A stretch of DNA of 41,080 nucleotides from the NCBI GenBank assembly GCA_902792815.1, contig CADBAY010000017.1, forward strand, positions 44,083 through 85,162, given 5' to 3'. The DNA comes from an uncultured Bacteroidia bacterium. Lineage in GTDB: Bacteria; Bacteroidota; Bacteroidia; Bacteroidales; UBA932. Position numbers and translations under genes: made by a program. Shown piece after piece: positions 24,482 to 32,784 of this stretch; within the stretch, counting starts at the first letter, position 1; each line of letters starts with the position of its first letter. A model generated the notes under the pieces. It was given only the letters and a program-made list of their open reading frames with translations, had not been told where the DNA came from and ran no database searches.

Positions 24482-26869
24482 GTGAAACATATTTATTTTG
24501 TCCTTATTTCCGCTATCCTGGTGCCGCTTTTTTCTGCCTGCCAGAAGGAACAGAACGAACCCATTGACAACGGGACATATAACTACTCGCTGTCTGTGCT
24601 TAACGATGATTACACGGAAGTAATCCCCATCAATGGAGTAAAGGCCTCTGAGGTGGCGTCCAAATCCAACCTGCCTTCGTGGGTAAAAGATGTCTATCTT
24701 ACAGGCGAGGTGGAGAACGGCAATCTGCTGCTGGGCATCGATGTCAAAGGAGATCCGACCTTGGAAGACCGCCGTGAAGCTGCCATTACCCTGAGCATGT
24801 CTAACCGCTCCACCGTTGAGCTGAAACTTGTCCAGTGGCCAACGCTTACAGACGGCACCAATGCGGTGCTGCAGTCTACCAACACGCAGTTTGAGAAAAA
24901 ATGGTATGACGCCCAGGAAATTGACCTTGTGGTGGAGAGTGGTTATGAGAACGGAATTCCGAATATAAAAACGACAACGGTCGCCCTTCCATGGGCGCAC
25001 GACCTTCTTCCGCAGCAGCACCTGCCGGAAGAGACACTTATGAATATGATGGCTTTCAAGGAAGACTGGTCTTTGGTATTCAATCTTACAGGTATCCTGT
25101 CCCGTCCGGATTACCATTACTTTGGCCTGTACAACAGGTATAGCGGCAAACTGCGTGTTTTCTATTATATTACCCAGGAGAATATGCCTGCCTCAGATGC
25201 CAATGACCATATGTGGGTGGCCGCCTTTGACAATTCCCTTGCGGAACACCTCTCCGCCCAGTTCGCGCTACCCTATAACGTCACTCCTACCGATAAATAC
25301 AAATCCCTCGCCAATGTCGTTATGACGACGGCCCGGACGGATTCCTGGAAACAAGGCACAACCGGCAAGGTAATCCCCTCCGTGGGTTGGTGGGCTTTTG
25401 ATGTGGATATGTCCACCATGCGACCTCACAATTTCTTTGCCAAGGACCTTACCAAGTCCCTGCAGGTGTCGCTCAAACTCTTCAACCAGAACAATGTGTG
25501 GCTGGATTCCATCATGCAGGGAAGCCTGGACGGAAAACTGGATGGGAAGATGAACTTGGAGGCACTTGAGAAAACATTTTCATCCCTCAGCTCGGGTGGC
25601 CAAGCCGGTGCTGTCTTTGGGGATGTTTTTGGCTCTGCGAGTGGGTTAATGATGAATACGTATTTCCTGAGAGCGTGTACCGGAGGGCTAGAGACGCCTG
25701 GTGGAGCTGTGACTTGCGCCATCGGCTGCGCACTTTCGCTCGCGGGCAAATTATTGGATGATTTTGCCAGAGATGAAAATCCACCGACGCTGGATGAGAA
25801 CTTTGGAAAGTTCGATGCCGATATCAATCTGGATCTGCAGGCTACAATGACAACTTCCGGCGTTATCAGCGGTGAACGTTCCACTACGGTCCCCAATGCG
25901 GAGATGTCGTCCGGTTATATCAAGCAGAAAGACGCCGACGGCAAGGATACCTTTATCGGGAGCGGCGTTTGCAACATTGACTATACGCCGGTAATCTATG
26001 TGGTGAAGGATGCCTATTGGTATGAGCGTCACGCCAAGGTGTTCTCCAAATCAAAAGCCTTCAATCTGGAGGACGACGAAACAAAGCCCGTAAATTCCTA
26101 TTACATTGCAAAGGATGCATCTTTGCCCGCTCTTCGTCTTATCTCTTTCCTGGATCCCACTTCCATAGGCGGCATCCGCCTGAATACTGCTTTGTATCCC
26201 GAGGGCCTTGAGAACGTGAATGTGAACATTTCTTATGGGGTGTTCCCCGGCTCCAATCCCGGGTATACCAATGCTTTCCGCCGCGCCATCGGTCTTGAAG
26301 AACTTCCTCACTGGACACTCTGTACCCAGAGTAATTTCAGCACCCAGGACAATACTGAATTCAAAACGTTCAAGTATCCCCGAACCAGTGATATCTTCAA
26401 AGACATCTCGACTGATGATGCTGTATTTGCCGATGTGGTAGCCACCCGCCTCAGCAGCCAGCTCATCAATGGAAATATCGAGCGTCGTTATTACGGACAG
26501 TCCGCCTATTATACAAGGGAGTTGGCTACTCCCGAAGAAGTGGACAATGTACAGTATGTCTCTGACCCGGAAATCTTCGTTCCTTTCAGCATTGAGAAAA
26601 AGTGTCTGTACGACCCTATCGTCCCCGACTTTGTGGTGACGGTTCAGATTACCGCTAATGTATCGACAGGAGACGGATATTTTATTACGAACACTTTGCG
26701 TTTCGTTCCCAAGATTGTCCTCATCTCGTATAATGATATTGACCGCATTGCCAGTGAGGCTAACAGCCGCAGGGCGTCCATGACAGGCCCTGAAGGGGTT
26801 ACTGTCAATTACTCTACGATGGATCAATTGCTTAACCGCCTCTCCAACTTCACAACTGCAGTAAAATAA
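24482..26869 (+). CDS. Large lipoprotein of family Y, copy 2
   Basis: A GTG start at 24482, eight bases after the preceding stop, gives a lipoprotein signal ending VPLFSAC (Cys20) and 795 residues. An ATG at 24353 in the same frame is inside the previous gene and would bury the signal. After Cys comes QKEQNE, close to the Capnocytophaga surface-export signal QKDDE. The protein is a full-length paralog of Y1: BACON/Ig-like N-terminus (AAITLSMSNRSTVELKLVQW), FGLYNRYSGKLRVFYY, WWAFDVDMS, DINLDLQATMTT, PVIYVVKDAYW, FLDPTSIGGI, RRYYGQS. A glycine- and alanine-rich hydrophobic stretch occupies about 370-425, at the same place as in Y1. Function unknown. Confidence 0.75.
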   Translation: MKHIYFVLISAILVPLFSACQKEQNEPIDNGTYNYSLSVLNDDYTEVIPINGVKASEVASKSNLPSWVKDVYLTGEVENGNLLLGIDVKGDPTLEDRREAAITLSMSNRSTVELKLVQWPTLTDGTNAVLQSTNTQFEKKWYDAQEIDLVVESGYENGIPNIKTTTVALPWAHDLLPQQHLPEETLMNMMAFKEDWSLVFNLTGILSRPDYHYFGLYNRYSGKLRVFYYITQENMPASDANDHMWVAAFDNSLAEHLSAQFALPYNVTPTDKYKSLANVVMTTARTDSWKQGTTGKVIPSVGWWAFDVDMSTMRPHNFFAKDLTKSLQVSLKLFNQNNVWLDSIMQGSLDGKLDGKMNLEALEKTFSSLSSGGQAGAVFGDVFGSASGLMMNTYFLRACTGGLETPGGAVTCAIGCALSLAGKLLDDFARDENPPTLDENFGKFDADINLDLQATMTTSGVISGERSTTVPNAEMSSGYIKQKDADGKDTFIGSGVCNIDYTPVIYVVKDAYWYERHAKVFSKSKAFNLEDDETKPVNSYYIAKDASLPALRLISFLDPTSIGGIRLNTALYPEGLENVNVNISYGVFPGSNPGYTNAFRRAIGLEELPHWTLCTQSNFSTQDNTEFKTFKYPRTSDIFKDISTDDAVFADVVATRLSSQLINGNIERRYYGQSAYYTRELATPEEVDNVQYVSDPEIFVPFSIEKKCLYDPIVPDFVVTVQITANVSTGDGYFITNTLRFVPKIVLISYNDIDRIASEANSRRASMTGPEGVTVNYSTMDQLLNRLSNFTTAVK

Positions 26870-26872
26870 TCA

Positions 26873-27883
26873 ATGCGGCCTGGATCGGTCATATCTGCTT
26901 TCCTGCTCGTTGCCGTGCTCCTTTCCTGCGGCAAGGGGCAGGTTTCAGATTCGGTTGCTCCGCAGCTCACGGTACTTATCGGCACCGACGGCTACGGTGA
27001 CGGCAGTTATAACGACACGATGCTTTCCGGCATCCTGGGTTTCTGCAAGGACCATCCGGATGTGAAGCTGAGTCTTCAGCAGCCGGAGAGCATTGCCGAT
27101 GCCGGAAAGCGGTTGGACGCGTGGCTCTCGGAGGAGGGGAGTGCTGACCGAGCCCTTATCCTTGCCAGCAACACGTACGAGGATATCCTTCGGGGAAAGC
27201 CGGCCCCCAAAAACGGCCGCGTGCTCATCCTTGAAACCGATGACGTTTTCCCGGGGCATTCCTCCTACATAATCCGCCGATACGGCGCTTCGTGGCTCTG
27301 CGGAGCCATGTCCCGCTTTTTCACGGGCGTCGTCTTCAAGGCCATGGACGGCAATGATATGATTGAAGAGAGTGCAAAAGGCTTTTCTGACGGTCACAGC
27401 GCGGCTTCTGACAAGAAAGTGTACACGTGGACGCTGGCGGACGGCCCTGAGGGCTTTGCCATGCGGGACAGCACGTACCGCTTCGTTTACAGGAAGATGC
27501 AAGAATCCTACACTTTGAGTGACGACTTTACTGAACCTTTGTTTTTCCCCCTGCTGGGAGGGTCCTTGCCCGGTCTTTTTGACTATAGCAGGTACAACGG
27601 CTTTATCGACATTGCGGGGATGGACGTGGACTGTACGGTCTACAATCCTTTTATTGTGCCTTTCTCTCTGTGCGTGAACAACCATCTTGCCCTTAAGATG
27701 TATCTTGAGGACTGGCTCGCCGATGTGCCCTGGCCGGAGCACCGGGAGTTCGGGCTGGAAAGCGAATACGTCCAGGTGGTTCCAAACCCCAAGTTCAATT
27801 TTGCCAATCAGGACATGCCCGCCCTGTATGAGGAATTCTATTCCCGTGCCGTAGAAAATGAGAAAGCGTATGGGAAGGAGTAG
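26873..27883 (+). CDS. BMP/PnrA-like periplasmic-binding-fold lipoprotein
   Basis: This 336-residue protein has a lipoprotein signal ending LLSC (Cys19). The first domain resembles the basic membrane protein (BMP/PnrA) type of binding protein: LTVLIGTDGYGDGSYNDTML corresponds to the DxGgxxDkSFNq start of that family, followed by spaced segments ending ADRALILASNTYEDIL and YIIRRYGASWLCGAMS. Known members bind nucleosides for ABC import, but no permease or ATPase gene is nearby. The gene starts 3 bp after Y2 and overlaps the peptidase fusion gene by 26 bp, so the two are probably made together. It may act as a ligand receptor. The family call is moderate. Confidence 0.55.
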   Translation: MRPGSVISAFLLVAVLLSCGKGQVSDSVAPQLTVLIGTDGYGDGSYNDTMLSGILGFCKDHPDVKLSLQQPESIADAGKRLDAWLSEEGSADRALILASNTYEDILRGKPAPKNGRVLILETDDVFPGHSSYIIRRYGASWLCGAMSRFFTGVVFKAMDGNDMIEESAKGFSDGHSAASDKKVYTWTLADGPEGFAMRDSTYRFVYRKMQESYTLSDDFTEPLFFPLLGGSLPGLFDYSRYNGFIDIAGMDVDCTVYNPFIVPFSLCVNNHLALKMYLEDWLADVPWPEHREFGLESEYVQVVPNPKFNFANQDMPALYEEFYSRAVENEKAYGKE

Positions 27884-29972
27884 ACTGCTGTATGCCCTGT
27901 TTCCGCTCCTGTTGCTTTCTTCATGCAACGGGAAAGATCCGATGGAAACGGCTCAGAAGGTGAATTCCTACAAGGTGGCTGTGGTGTTGCCGGCATCGGA
28001 GAAGGAGGATCTGTCCAGAATAGTAGACTGGGCGCAGGAAAACATAAAAGCTGCGCAGACTGGGCAGGAAAGCCGGATAGAACTGGATCTGGAATGGATT
28101 GACGAGGATGACGCAGCAATGCCCCGGGAAGTTTCCCGGGTCACGCACGACAATACTTATGCGGCTATCATTGGCCCGCGGTACAGCCGTAACGCCCGTG
28201 TCATTGCCAGGGAAAGCCTTTCGTACCGCATCCCGGTACTGATGCCGTCAGTCACTTCCACAGAATTCCAGCGCATCTATGCGGGAAGCAATATGACCGA
28301 CCCCAATGTCTTCTGCCTCGCAGAAAATGATATGGCGCAGTGCCAGGCCATGCTATCAAAGGCCCGTGCCAATAACTATTCCCGCATCTCGCTCATTTCG
28401 AGGGACGGAAAGAAGGACGACTATGCCGCTTCCTTCCAGCAGTTCTACGCCTATATGGCGCGCGAAATGGACATGATGGTGCAGGAAACCTATTTCTATG
28501 AGAATAAGGGTGAGCTGGAAGATGCAATCCAAAGATACATCGCCGCCGAGGAGTTCGCTCCCTTTCCCGGCGTGATCTTCTTTGTCCCGTCCTCGTCCCG
28601 GGACATGCTGGATTTTGACGAGGCCCTGGGGCGCAGCGGCGGACTCAGCCAGATAAACATTGTCTGCACCGACATGGCCTACGACCTCTCCCTGGAGGGG
28701 AAACTTAAGAATTATAACTACGAGGGCACGGCGCTTGCCTCCAGGCCCGGAGAAGGGTTCGACGTTGCCTGGAAAGCCCGGTATGGGACGGAACTTCCCG
28801 GTGGTTACGCCCAACTGTATGACTGCTTTTATCTGGTGGCTATGGCTGCGGCCGCGGTGGAAGGCGGCGATGCACCTTCCATAAGGGAAGCTATTCTTAA
28901 TCTTACATCAAGCGGTAAGGCTTCAACGCCTGTATATCCATGGACTGCCTCCGGTATGAGTAACGCCTTCCAGGCTGTACGGAGCAGGGATTACGGGCGT
29001 ATTACCGGAGTTTCCGGCCCTCTTGAATTCGAAAGCCAGACGCATATCTGCCAGCTTGGCACTACTTACAGCACCTGGACCTATACTGATGGGAAGTTTG
29101 TGGAGACCGGGCGCTTTTCCCGCAGTTTCACAGGCGGAGACCTCTGGAACTGGACCAGTACCCAGATCGAGGATTTTTTTGACGAGCAGGCCGCCGACCT
29201 TCCTTATCCAGCCCTTGAAGACCACTATGCAGTGGTGATCGCCACCTCCACCGGCCGGAACAATTATCGGCACCAGGCCGATGCCCTGGCCCAGTACCAG
29301 ATGCTGAAGGGCTTCGGTTATGACGATGACCACATCATCCTCATCCTTGAGGACGACCTCGGCTCCGACGTCCACGTCACTGTGGGCGGGGAGAACCTCA
29401 GGACCGGCGCTGTCATAGACTACAAGACCAGCCGGGTAACGCCGGAAGATCTCCGGAACATTTTCTCCGGCACTGTTACGGAGCGCACCCCTCAGGTGGT
29501 CCGGGGCAGTCCCGGCACCAACGTTTTCCTGTTCTGGAGCGGCCACGGTGCCCGTGACGAGGTGCTAATGTGGGCCGATGATAAATTGGAAGCCGAGACC
29601 TTCCAGGGCATTCTGGAGGGCGCGCAGGGGAATTACCGTAAGATGCTGGCCGTGATGGAAACCTGTTACAGCGGATCTATCGGGTCGTATTGCGAGGGCC
29701 TCCCGGGCGTGCTGCTGCTCTGCGCCACCCGCAGCGGTGAAACCTCCCACGCCGATGTGATGGAGGACGGTATTTACCTTTCCAACCGCTTTACCCGCGT
29801 TTTCCGCAGCGAAGTGGAGGCCAATCCTTCCATATCCCTCCATGACCTCTATTACCAGCTTGCAACCCACACCACCGCTTCTCACGCAGGTCTGTACAAC
29901 GACAACTTCTACGGGAATGTCTATCGCAACACCTTGGGAGAATTCCTGATTCCAAAGGTCCCTGGCTCTTGA
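27858..29972 (+). CDS. Lipoprotein fusing a type 1 periplasmic-binding domain to a legumain-like C13 peptidase
   Basis: This 704-residue protein has a lipoprotein signal (LFPLLLLSSC, Cys23; an alternative ATG is at 27870). Residues about 36-425 look like a Leu/Ile/Val-type periplasmic-binding fold: YKVAVVLPAS, AAIIGPRYSRNARVIARE, IPVLMPSVTSTEF, and ISLISRDGKKDDYAASFQQF. Residues about 455-690 look like clan CD family C13: YAVVIATSTG, NYRHQADALAQYQ (Arg471 and His472 match the legumain S1 residues Arg44/His45), FLFWSGHG with catalytic His563, and AVMETCYSGS with catalytic Cys603. Legumains cleave after Asn or Asp, and relatives act as ligases or transamidases. Both halves are in one unbroken frame. 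I infer a lipid-anchored, ligand-responsive cysteine protease acting in the periplasm or at the surface, perhaps on neighbouring lipoproteins. Confidence 0.8.
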   Translation: MRKRMGRSRLLYALFPLLLLSSCNGKDPMETAQKVNSYKVAVVLPASEKEDLSRIVDWAQENIKAAQTGQESRIELDLEWIDEDDAAMPREVSRVTHDNTYAAIIGPRYSRNARVIARESLSYRIPVLMPSVTSTEFQRIYAGSNMTDPNVFCLAENDMAQCQAMLSKARANNYSRISLISRDGKKDDYAASFQQFYAYMAREMDMMVQETYFYENKGELEDAIQRYIAAEEFAPFPGVIFFVPSSSRDMLDFDEALGRSGGLSQINIVCTDMAYDLSLEGKLKNYNYEGTALASRPGEGFDVAWKARYGTELPGGYAQLYDCFYLVAMAAAAVEGGDAPSIREAILNLTSSGKASTPVYPWTASGMSNAFQAVRSRDYGRITGVSGPLEFESQTHICQLGTTYSTWTYTDGKFVETGRFSRSFTGGDLWNWTSTQIEDFFDEQAADLPYPALEDHYAVVIATSTGRNNYRHQADALAQYQMLKGFGYDDDHIILILEDDLGSDVHVTVGGENLRTGAVIDYKTSRVTPEDLRNIFSGTVTERTPQVVRGSPGTNVFLFWSGHGARDEVLMWADDKLEAETFQGILEGAQGNYRKMLAVMETCYSGSIGSYCEGLPGVLLLCATRSGETSHADVMEDGIYLSNRFTRVFRSEVEANPSISLHDLYYQLATHTTASHAGLYNDNFYGNVYRNTLGEFLIPKVPGS

Positions 29973-30026
29973 TTATTTCGTTCTGGCTACCAGTACATAA
30001 ACATAAACTTAATAAACTAAATTCTT

Positions 30027-30302
30027 ATGAAGCGAGTATTTACCAAATTGACCGTGCTGCTCCTGGCGGGGGGCGCACTGCTGTTTACCGGATGTTCAAA
30101 GGATAATACGGAGAAGCCCGCCGTCACGCCATCCGGGGAGTATGTTACCAAGGCTGAATTCGAAGCAATGAAGAGTTCGTATGAGAAGGACATTCAGAAC
30201 CTGGGCAAAACCATAGCTGATCTGGAGACAGTCCTTAATGGTAGAATTGCCGCTCTAGACGAAAGGGTCGCCAATTTAGAGAGTGCAGTATCTAAAAAGT
30301 AG
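30027..30302 (+). CDS. Small coiled-coil lipoprotein
   Basis: This 91-residue protein has a lipoprotein signal ending ALLFTGC (Cys23), then SKDNTEKP, and a C-terminal helix with heptad spacing (TIADLETVLNGRIAALDERV and on to the Lys-Lys end). It resembles small Lpp-like or trimeric coiled-coil lipoproteins, and the terminal lysines recall the Braun lipoprotein, though this is only a similarity of form. It is the last gene before the terminator, 54 bp after the peptidase fusion. It may oligomerise or tie the assembly to the wall. Confidence 0.75.
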   Translation: MKRVFTKLTVLLLAGGALLFTGCSKDNTEKPAVTPSGEYVTKAEFEAMKSSYEKDIQNLGKTIADLETVLNGRIAALDERVANLESAVSKK

Positions 30303-30344
30303 GCCAAGCTGAGCGAGCTGCAGGGAACCTGCAACTCTAAATGA

Positions 30345-30378
30345 AAAACCCCGCCAAACTGCTGTCTGACGGGGTTTT
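30345..30378. terminator. Bidirectional intrinsic terminator
   Basis: AAAACCCCG (30345-30353) and CGGGGTTTT (30370-30378) form a perfect 9-bp stem with T-runs on both strands. On the plus strand it closes the lipoprotein operon; on the minus strand it lies 5 bp after the tRNA-Arg and closes the rplS-tRNA unit. Confidence 0.85.
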
Positions 30379-30382
30379 GAAG

Positions 30383-30456
30383 TGACTCCTACAGGACTCA
30401 AACCTGTAACCTTTTGATCCGTAGTCAAATGCTCTATTCAATTGAGCTAAGGAGCC
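30383..30456 (-). tRNA. tRNA-Arg (anticodon ACG)
   Basis: On the minus strand the acceptor arms GGCTCCT and AGGAGTC pair (one G-U), followed by discriminator A; CCA is not encoded. The D arm begins TAGCTC, the anticodon stem is TTTGA/TCAAA with loop CTACGGA (anticodon ACG), and the T arm contains GGTTTGAGTCC. It is 74 nt long and lies 29 bp downstream of rplS, probably in the same transcript. Confidence 0.93.
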
Positions 30457-30485
30457 GTTTTGCAGGGACGGGCCCTGCTGTAGTC

Positions 30486-30866
30486 CTATTCGGCGGAGGT
30501 TTCCTTTACACTCCTCTTCGCTTCCTTGATGCGGGCCTTCTTGCCGGAGAGGTTGCGGAGATAGAAGATGCGAGCTCTGCGGACCTTACCAACCTTGTTG
30601 ACCTCGATCTTGTCGATGAACGGGCTTTCGTAAGGGAAAATCCTCTCGACACCGATGCCGTTGGATACCTTGCGGACGGTAAAAGTCCTGGTGTAAGGGG
30701 TAGCACCGCAAATCTGGATGACTACTCCGCGGAAATTCTGAAGTCTGTCCTTGTCACCTTCTTTGATCCTGTAGGTAACGGTTACGGTATCACCGGCCTT
30801 GAACTCAGGATAGGAGGCTGCTTTGTTCTGCGAGAAGGAATCCTCCACCAATTTAATCAAATCCAT
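30486..30866 (-). CDS. rplS: 50S ribosomal protein L19
   Basis: This 126-residue protein starts [20 protein letters not shown]. It has the L19 core: [50 protein letters not shown] and [19 protein letters not shown]19 sits at the interface of the two ribosomal subunits. It has its own strong promoter in the gap after dnaJ and appears to be cotranscribed with tRNA-Arg(ACG). Nothing unusual was seen. Confidence 0.97.
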   Translation of the reverse strand: MDLIKLVEDSFSQNKAASYPEFKAGDTVTVTYRIKEGDKDRLQNFRGVVIQICGATPYTRTFTVRKVSNGIGVERIFPYESPFIDKIEVNKVGKVRRARIFYLRNLSGKKARIKEAKRSVKETSAE

Positions 30867-30933
30867 AACAATATTTCAATTTAAGGCGCAGCGTCACTGA
30901 ACCGTTCAACGAGAGGCTGCTTCAATGGGACTG

Positions 30934-30964
30934 CAAAGGTAAAAAATATTTTTAAGTTCGCAAA
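30934..30964 (-). promoter_or_regulatory. Predicted promoter of rplS
   Basis: On the minus strand TTTG (30964-30961), 19 nt, then TACCTTTG (30941-30934), a full match to the Bacteroidetes consensus. It begins 7 bp after the dnaJ stop, so rplS is a separate unit from grpE-dnaJ. Confidence 0.8.
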
Positions 30965-30970
30965 TAATTT

Positions 30971-32146
30971 TTAGAAATATTTGCTTTCTTTCTCAAATAA
31001 TTCGCGGTCGTCCCTGTTAGGATCGGGTTTGAAGCTGTTGCTGGTGCGCATGGCCTCTATAGATTCTTTCTCGCTGCGGTTGAGCTTGCGGGGAATCCAA
31101 ACCAGTATTTTTATGTACAAATCGCCCTTGCCGTAACCGTTTACTTCCGGCATGCCTTTGCCGCGAAGCCTCAGAACGGTACCTGACTGGGTACCCGAGT
31201 CGATCTTGAGTTTCTGCGCCCCGTCAAGGGTGGGGATTTGTATCTCTGTGCCCAGCATGGCCTCGGGAACGCTTATGACGCGGGTGTAGAACAGGTCGGC
31301 TCCCTGGCGTTTAAGCTGGGGGTGCTGCTGCTCTTCGATGATTACGAGCAGGTCGCCGTTCACGCCTCCGCGGGCGGCTGCATGTCCCTCTCCGCGGAGA
31401 GTGAGCTGCATGCCGTCTTCCACTCCGGCCGGTACTTTTACCTGAACCGTCTCTCTCCTGCGCTCAAGGCCCGTGCCTTTGCAGTGCGAGCATGGGTTAG
31501 TGACAATTCTGCCCTCGCCGTTGCACTGTGGGCACGTGGTGTAGGTCATTGTGCGCCCGAACAGCGAATTGACCACATTCTGCACCTGTCCGCTGCCGTG
31601 GCAGGTGGGGCAGGTTTTGACGTCGCTGCTGTTCTTCGTGCCGCGCCCGCCGCATTCAGGGCAGGGACGGTTGCGCTCGATAGACACTTCTTTGGTACAG
31701 CCCTTGGCGATTTCTTCCAATGTGAGGCGAACCCTGGTGCGGATATCGCGCCCGCGCATTGTCCGCGTGCCGCTCTGTCCTCCTCCAAAGCCGCCGAAAC
31801 CGCCGAAGCCTCCGAATGCACCACCGAACGCGCCTCCGAACAAATTGTTCAGAATATCGTTCAGGCTCCCGAAGCCCTGGCTCCAGTCCTGAGCTCCCGC
31901 TCCGTCCACGCCGGCAAATCCAAACTGGTCGTATTTGGCTTTCTTGTCGGGGTCGCTGAGCACCGAGTATGCCTCGGAGGCCTCCTTGAACTTCTCTTCG
32001 GCGGTCTTCTTTTCGGCGTCGGTGCCGCTCACCCAGCGGTCGGGATGCCATTTGAGGGCGGCCTTGCGGTAGGCTGCCTTTATGTCGTCGGCAGAGGCGC
32101 TCTTTTCGAGCCCCAATACCTCGTAGTAATCTCTTTTATCTGCCAT
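30971..32146 (-). CDS. dnaJ: Chaperone DnaJ (Hsp40)
   Basis: This 391-residue cochaperone stimulates DnaK. The start MADKRDYYEVLGLEK at 32146 is preferred over an upstream ATG (32161) that overlaps grpE. It has a J domain with the HPD triad (KWHPDRWVSG), here with a short insertion before the third helix as common in Bacteroidales; a Gly/Phe-rich linker (repeated FGG units); the zinc domain with CPECGG, CPTCHG, CPQCNG and CSHCKG; and a C-terminal substrate domain. It lies 4 bp downstream of grpE, forming a grpE-dnaJ operon. Confidence 0.97.
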   Translation of the reverse strand: MADKRDYYEVLGLEKSASADDIKAAYRKAALKWHPDRWVSGTDAEKKTAEEKFKEASEAYSVLSDPDKKAKYDQFGFAGVDGAGAQDWSQGFGSLNDILNNLFGGAFGGAFGGFGGFGGFGGGQSGTRTMRGRDIRTRVRLTLEEIAKGCTKEVSIERNRPCPECGGRGTKNSSDVKTCPTCHGSGQVQNVVNSLFGRTMTYTTCPQCNGEGRIVTNPCSHCKGTGLERRRETVQVKVPAGVEDGMQLTLRGEGHAAARGGVNGDLLVIIEEQQHPQLKRQGADLFYTRVISVPEAMLGTEIQIPTLDGAQKLKIDSGTQSGTVLRLRGKGMPEVNGYGKGDLYIKILVWIPRKLNRSEKESIEAMRTSNSFKPDPNRDDRELFEKESKYF

Positions 32147-32150
32147 TTCG

Positions 32151-32678
32151 TTATGCTCCAACTACAACTTTGGCGTACCTGAGAATCTTTCCGTTCAGAA
32201 GGTAGCCTGTCTGGACCACGTCGATTACCATACCTTTCAAGTCTTCCGACGGGGCCGGGAACTGGGTCACAGCCTCATGGAAATCGGTGTCGAACTTCTG
32301 TCCCATAGCTTCGATGGGGCTGAGCCCGCGGCTCTTGAGGTATTCCATCAACTTGGTATATATCAGTGACGTGCCTTCACGGGCGGCGTCGTCAGAGGAA
32401 TTTTCCAAGATTTTGAGCGCACGCTCGCAATCGTCCAGTACGGGAAGCAGTCCTTTGATGGTGTCGGCTGCGGCCGAACTCACAAGGGCCAGCTTTTCCT
32501 CGGCGGTGCGGCGGCGGTAAGTTTCGAACTCGGCATAAAGGCGCACGTACGAGTCGTGCTCCCGGGACAATTTGTCATCGAGTTCTTCTATCTTTTTCTG
32601 GAGAGGGTTCTCCTTTTTCTTCTTGCTTGTTTTCTCGGTCTGCTCTACAGGGGCTTCTTTTACGTCTTTCTCTTCCAT
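32151..32678 (-). CDS. grpE: Nucleotide exchange factor GrpE
   Basis: The 175-residue form starting MEEKDVKEAPVEQ is chosen; an ATG ten codons upstream (32708) is also possible. A charged N-terminus and long coiled coil (KKIEELDDKLSREHDSYVRL) are followed by YAEFETYRRRTAEEK and the C-terminal beta domain with FDTDFHEAVTQ and GYLLNGKILRYAKVVV, all typical. GrpE releases ADP from DnaK. It heads a two-gene operon with dnaJ. Confidence 0.96.
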   Translation of the reverse strand: MEEKDVKEAPVEQTEKTSKKKKENPLQKKIEELDDKLSREHDSYVRLYAEFETYRRRTAEEKLALVSSAAADTIKGLLPVLDDCERALKILENSSDDAAREGTSLIYTKLMEYLKSRGLSPIEAMGQKFDTDFHEAVTQFPAPSEDLKGMVIDVVQTGYLLNGKILRYAKVVVGA

Positions 32679-32720
32679 TTCTTTAGGTTTTTGGTATAAT
32701 GGTATCAATTATTTTGCCAC

Positions 32721-32733
32721 TGACACAATGTCA
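32721..32733. promoter_or_regulatory. TGACA-CAA-TGTCA inverted repeat between grpE and glpT-like genes
   Basis: A perfect 5-bp inverted repeat with a 3-bp spacer lies in the divergent gap. On the minus strand it reads into TTGACA with a TAATTG 17 bp further on, which might be a non-housekeeping promoter for grpE. It is not the CIRCE element. It could be an operator for either gene. No TAnnTTTG box was found for grpE. Confidence 0.35.
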
Positions 32734-32784
32734 ATATTGAAAACTTATGACTATATTTACACAATAATTCTAAACTGATACCAG

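Noticed and set aside
26051-26827. A 258-codon minus-strand frame inside the Y2 lipoprotein gene
   Set aside because: Y2 has a clear paralog in the same strand and frame; the antisense frame has no recognisable features.
26945-27928. A 327-codon minus-strand frame opposite the BMP-like gene
   Set aside because: The plus-strand gene has a lipobox and fits the operon; the antisense frame lacks any family signal.
17465-30302. Polysaccharide utilisation locus
   Set aside because: No SusC/SusD-like proteins, glycoside hydrolases or hybrid sensors are encoded among the nine lipoproteins.
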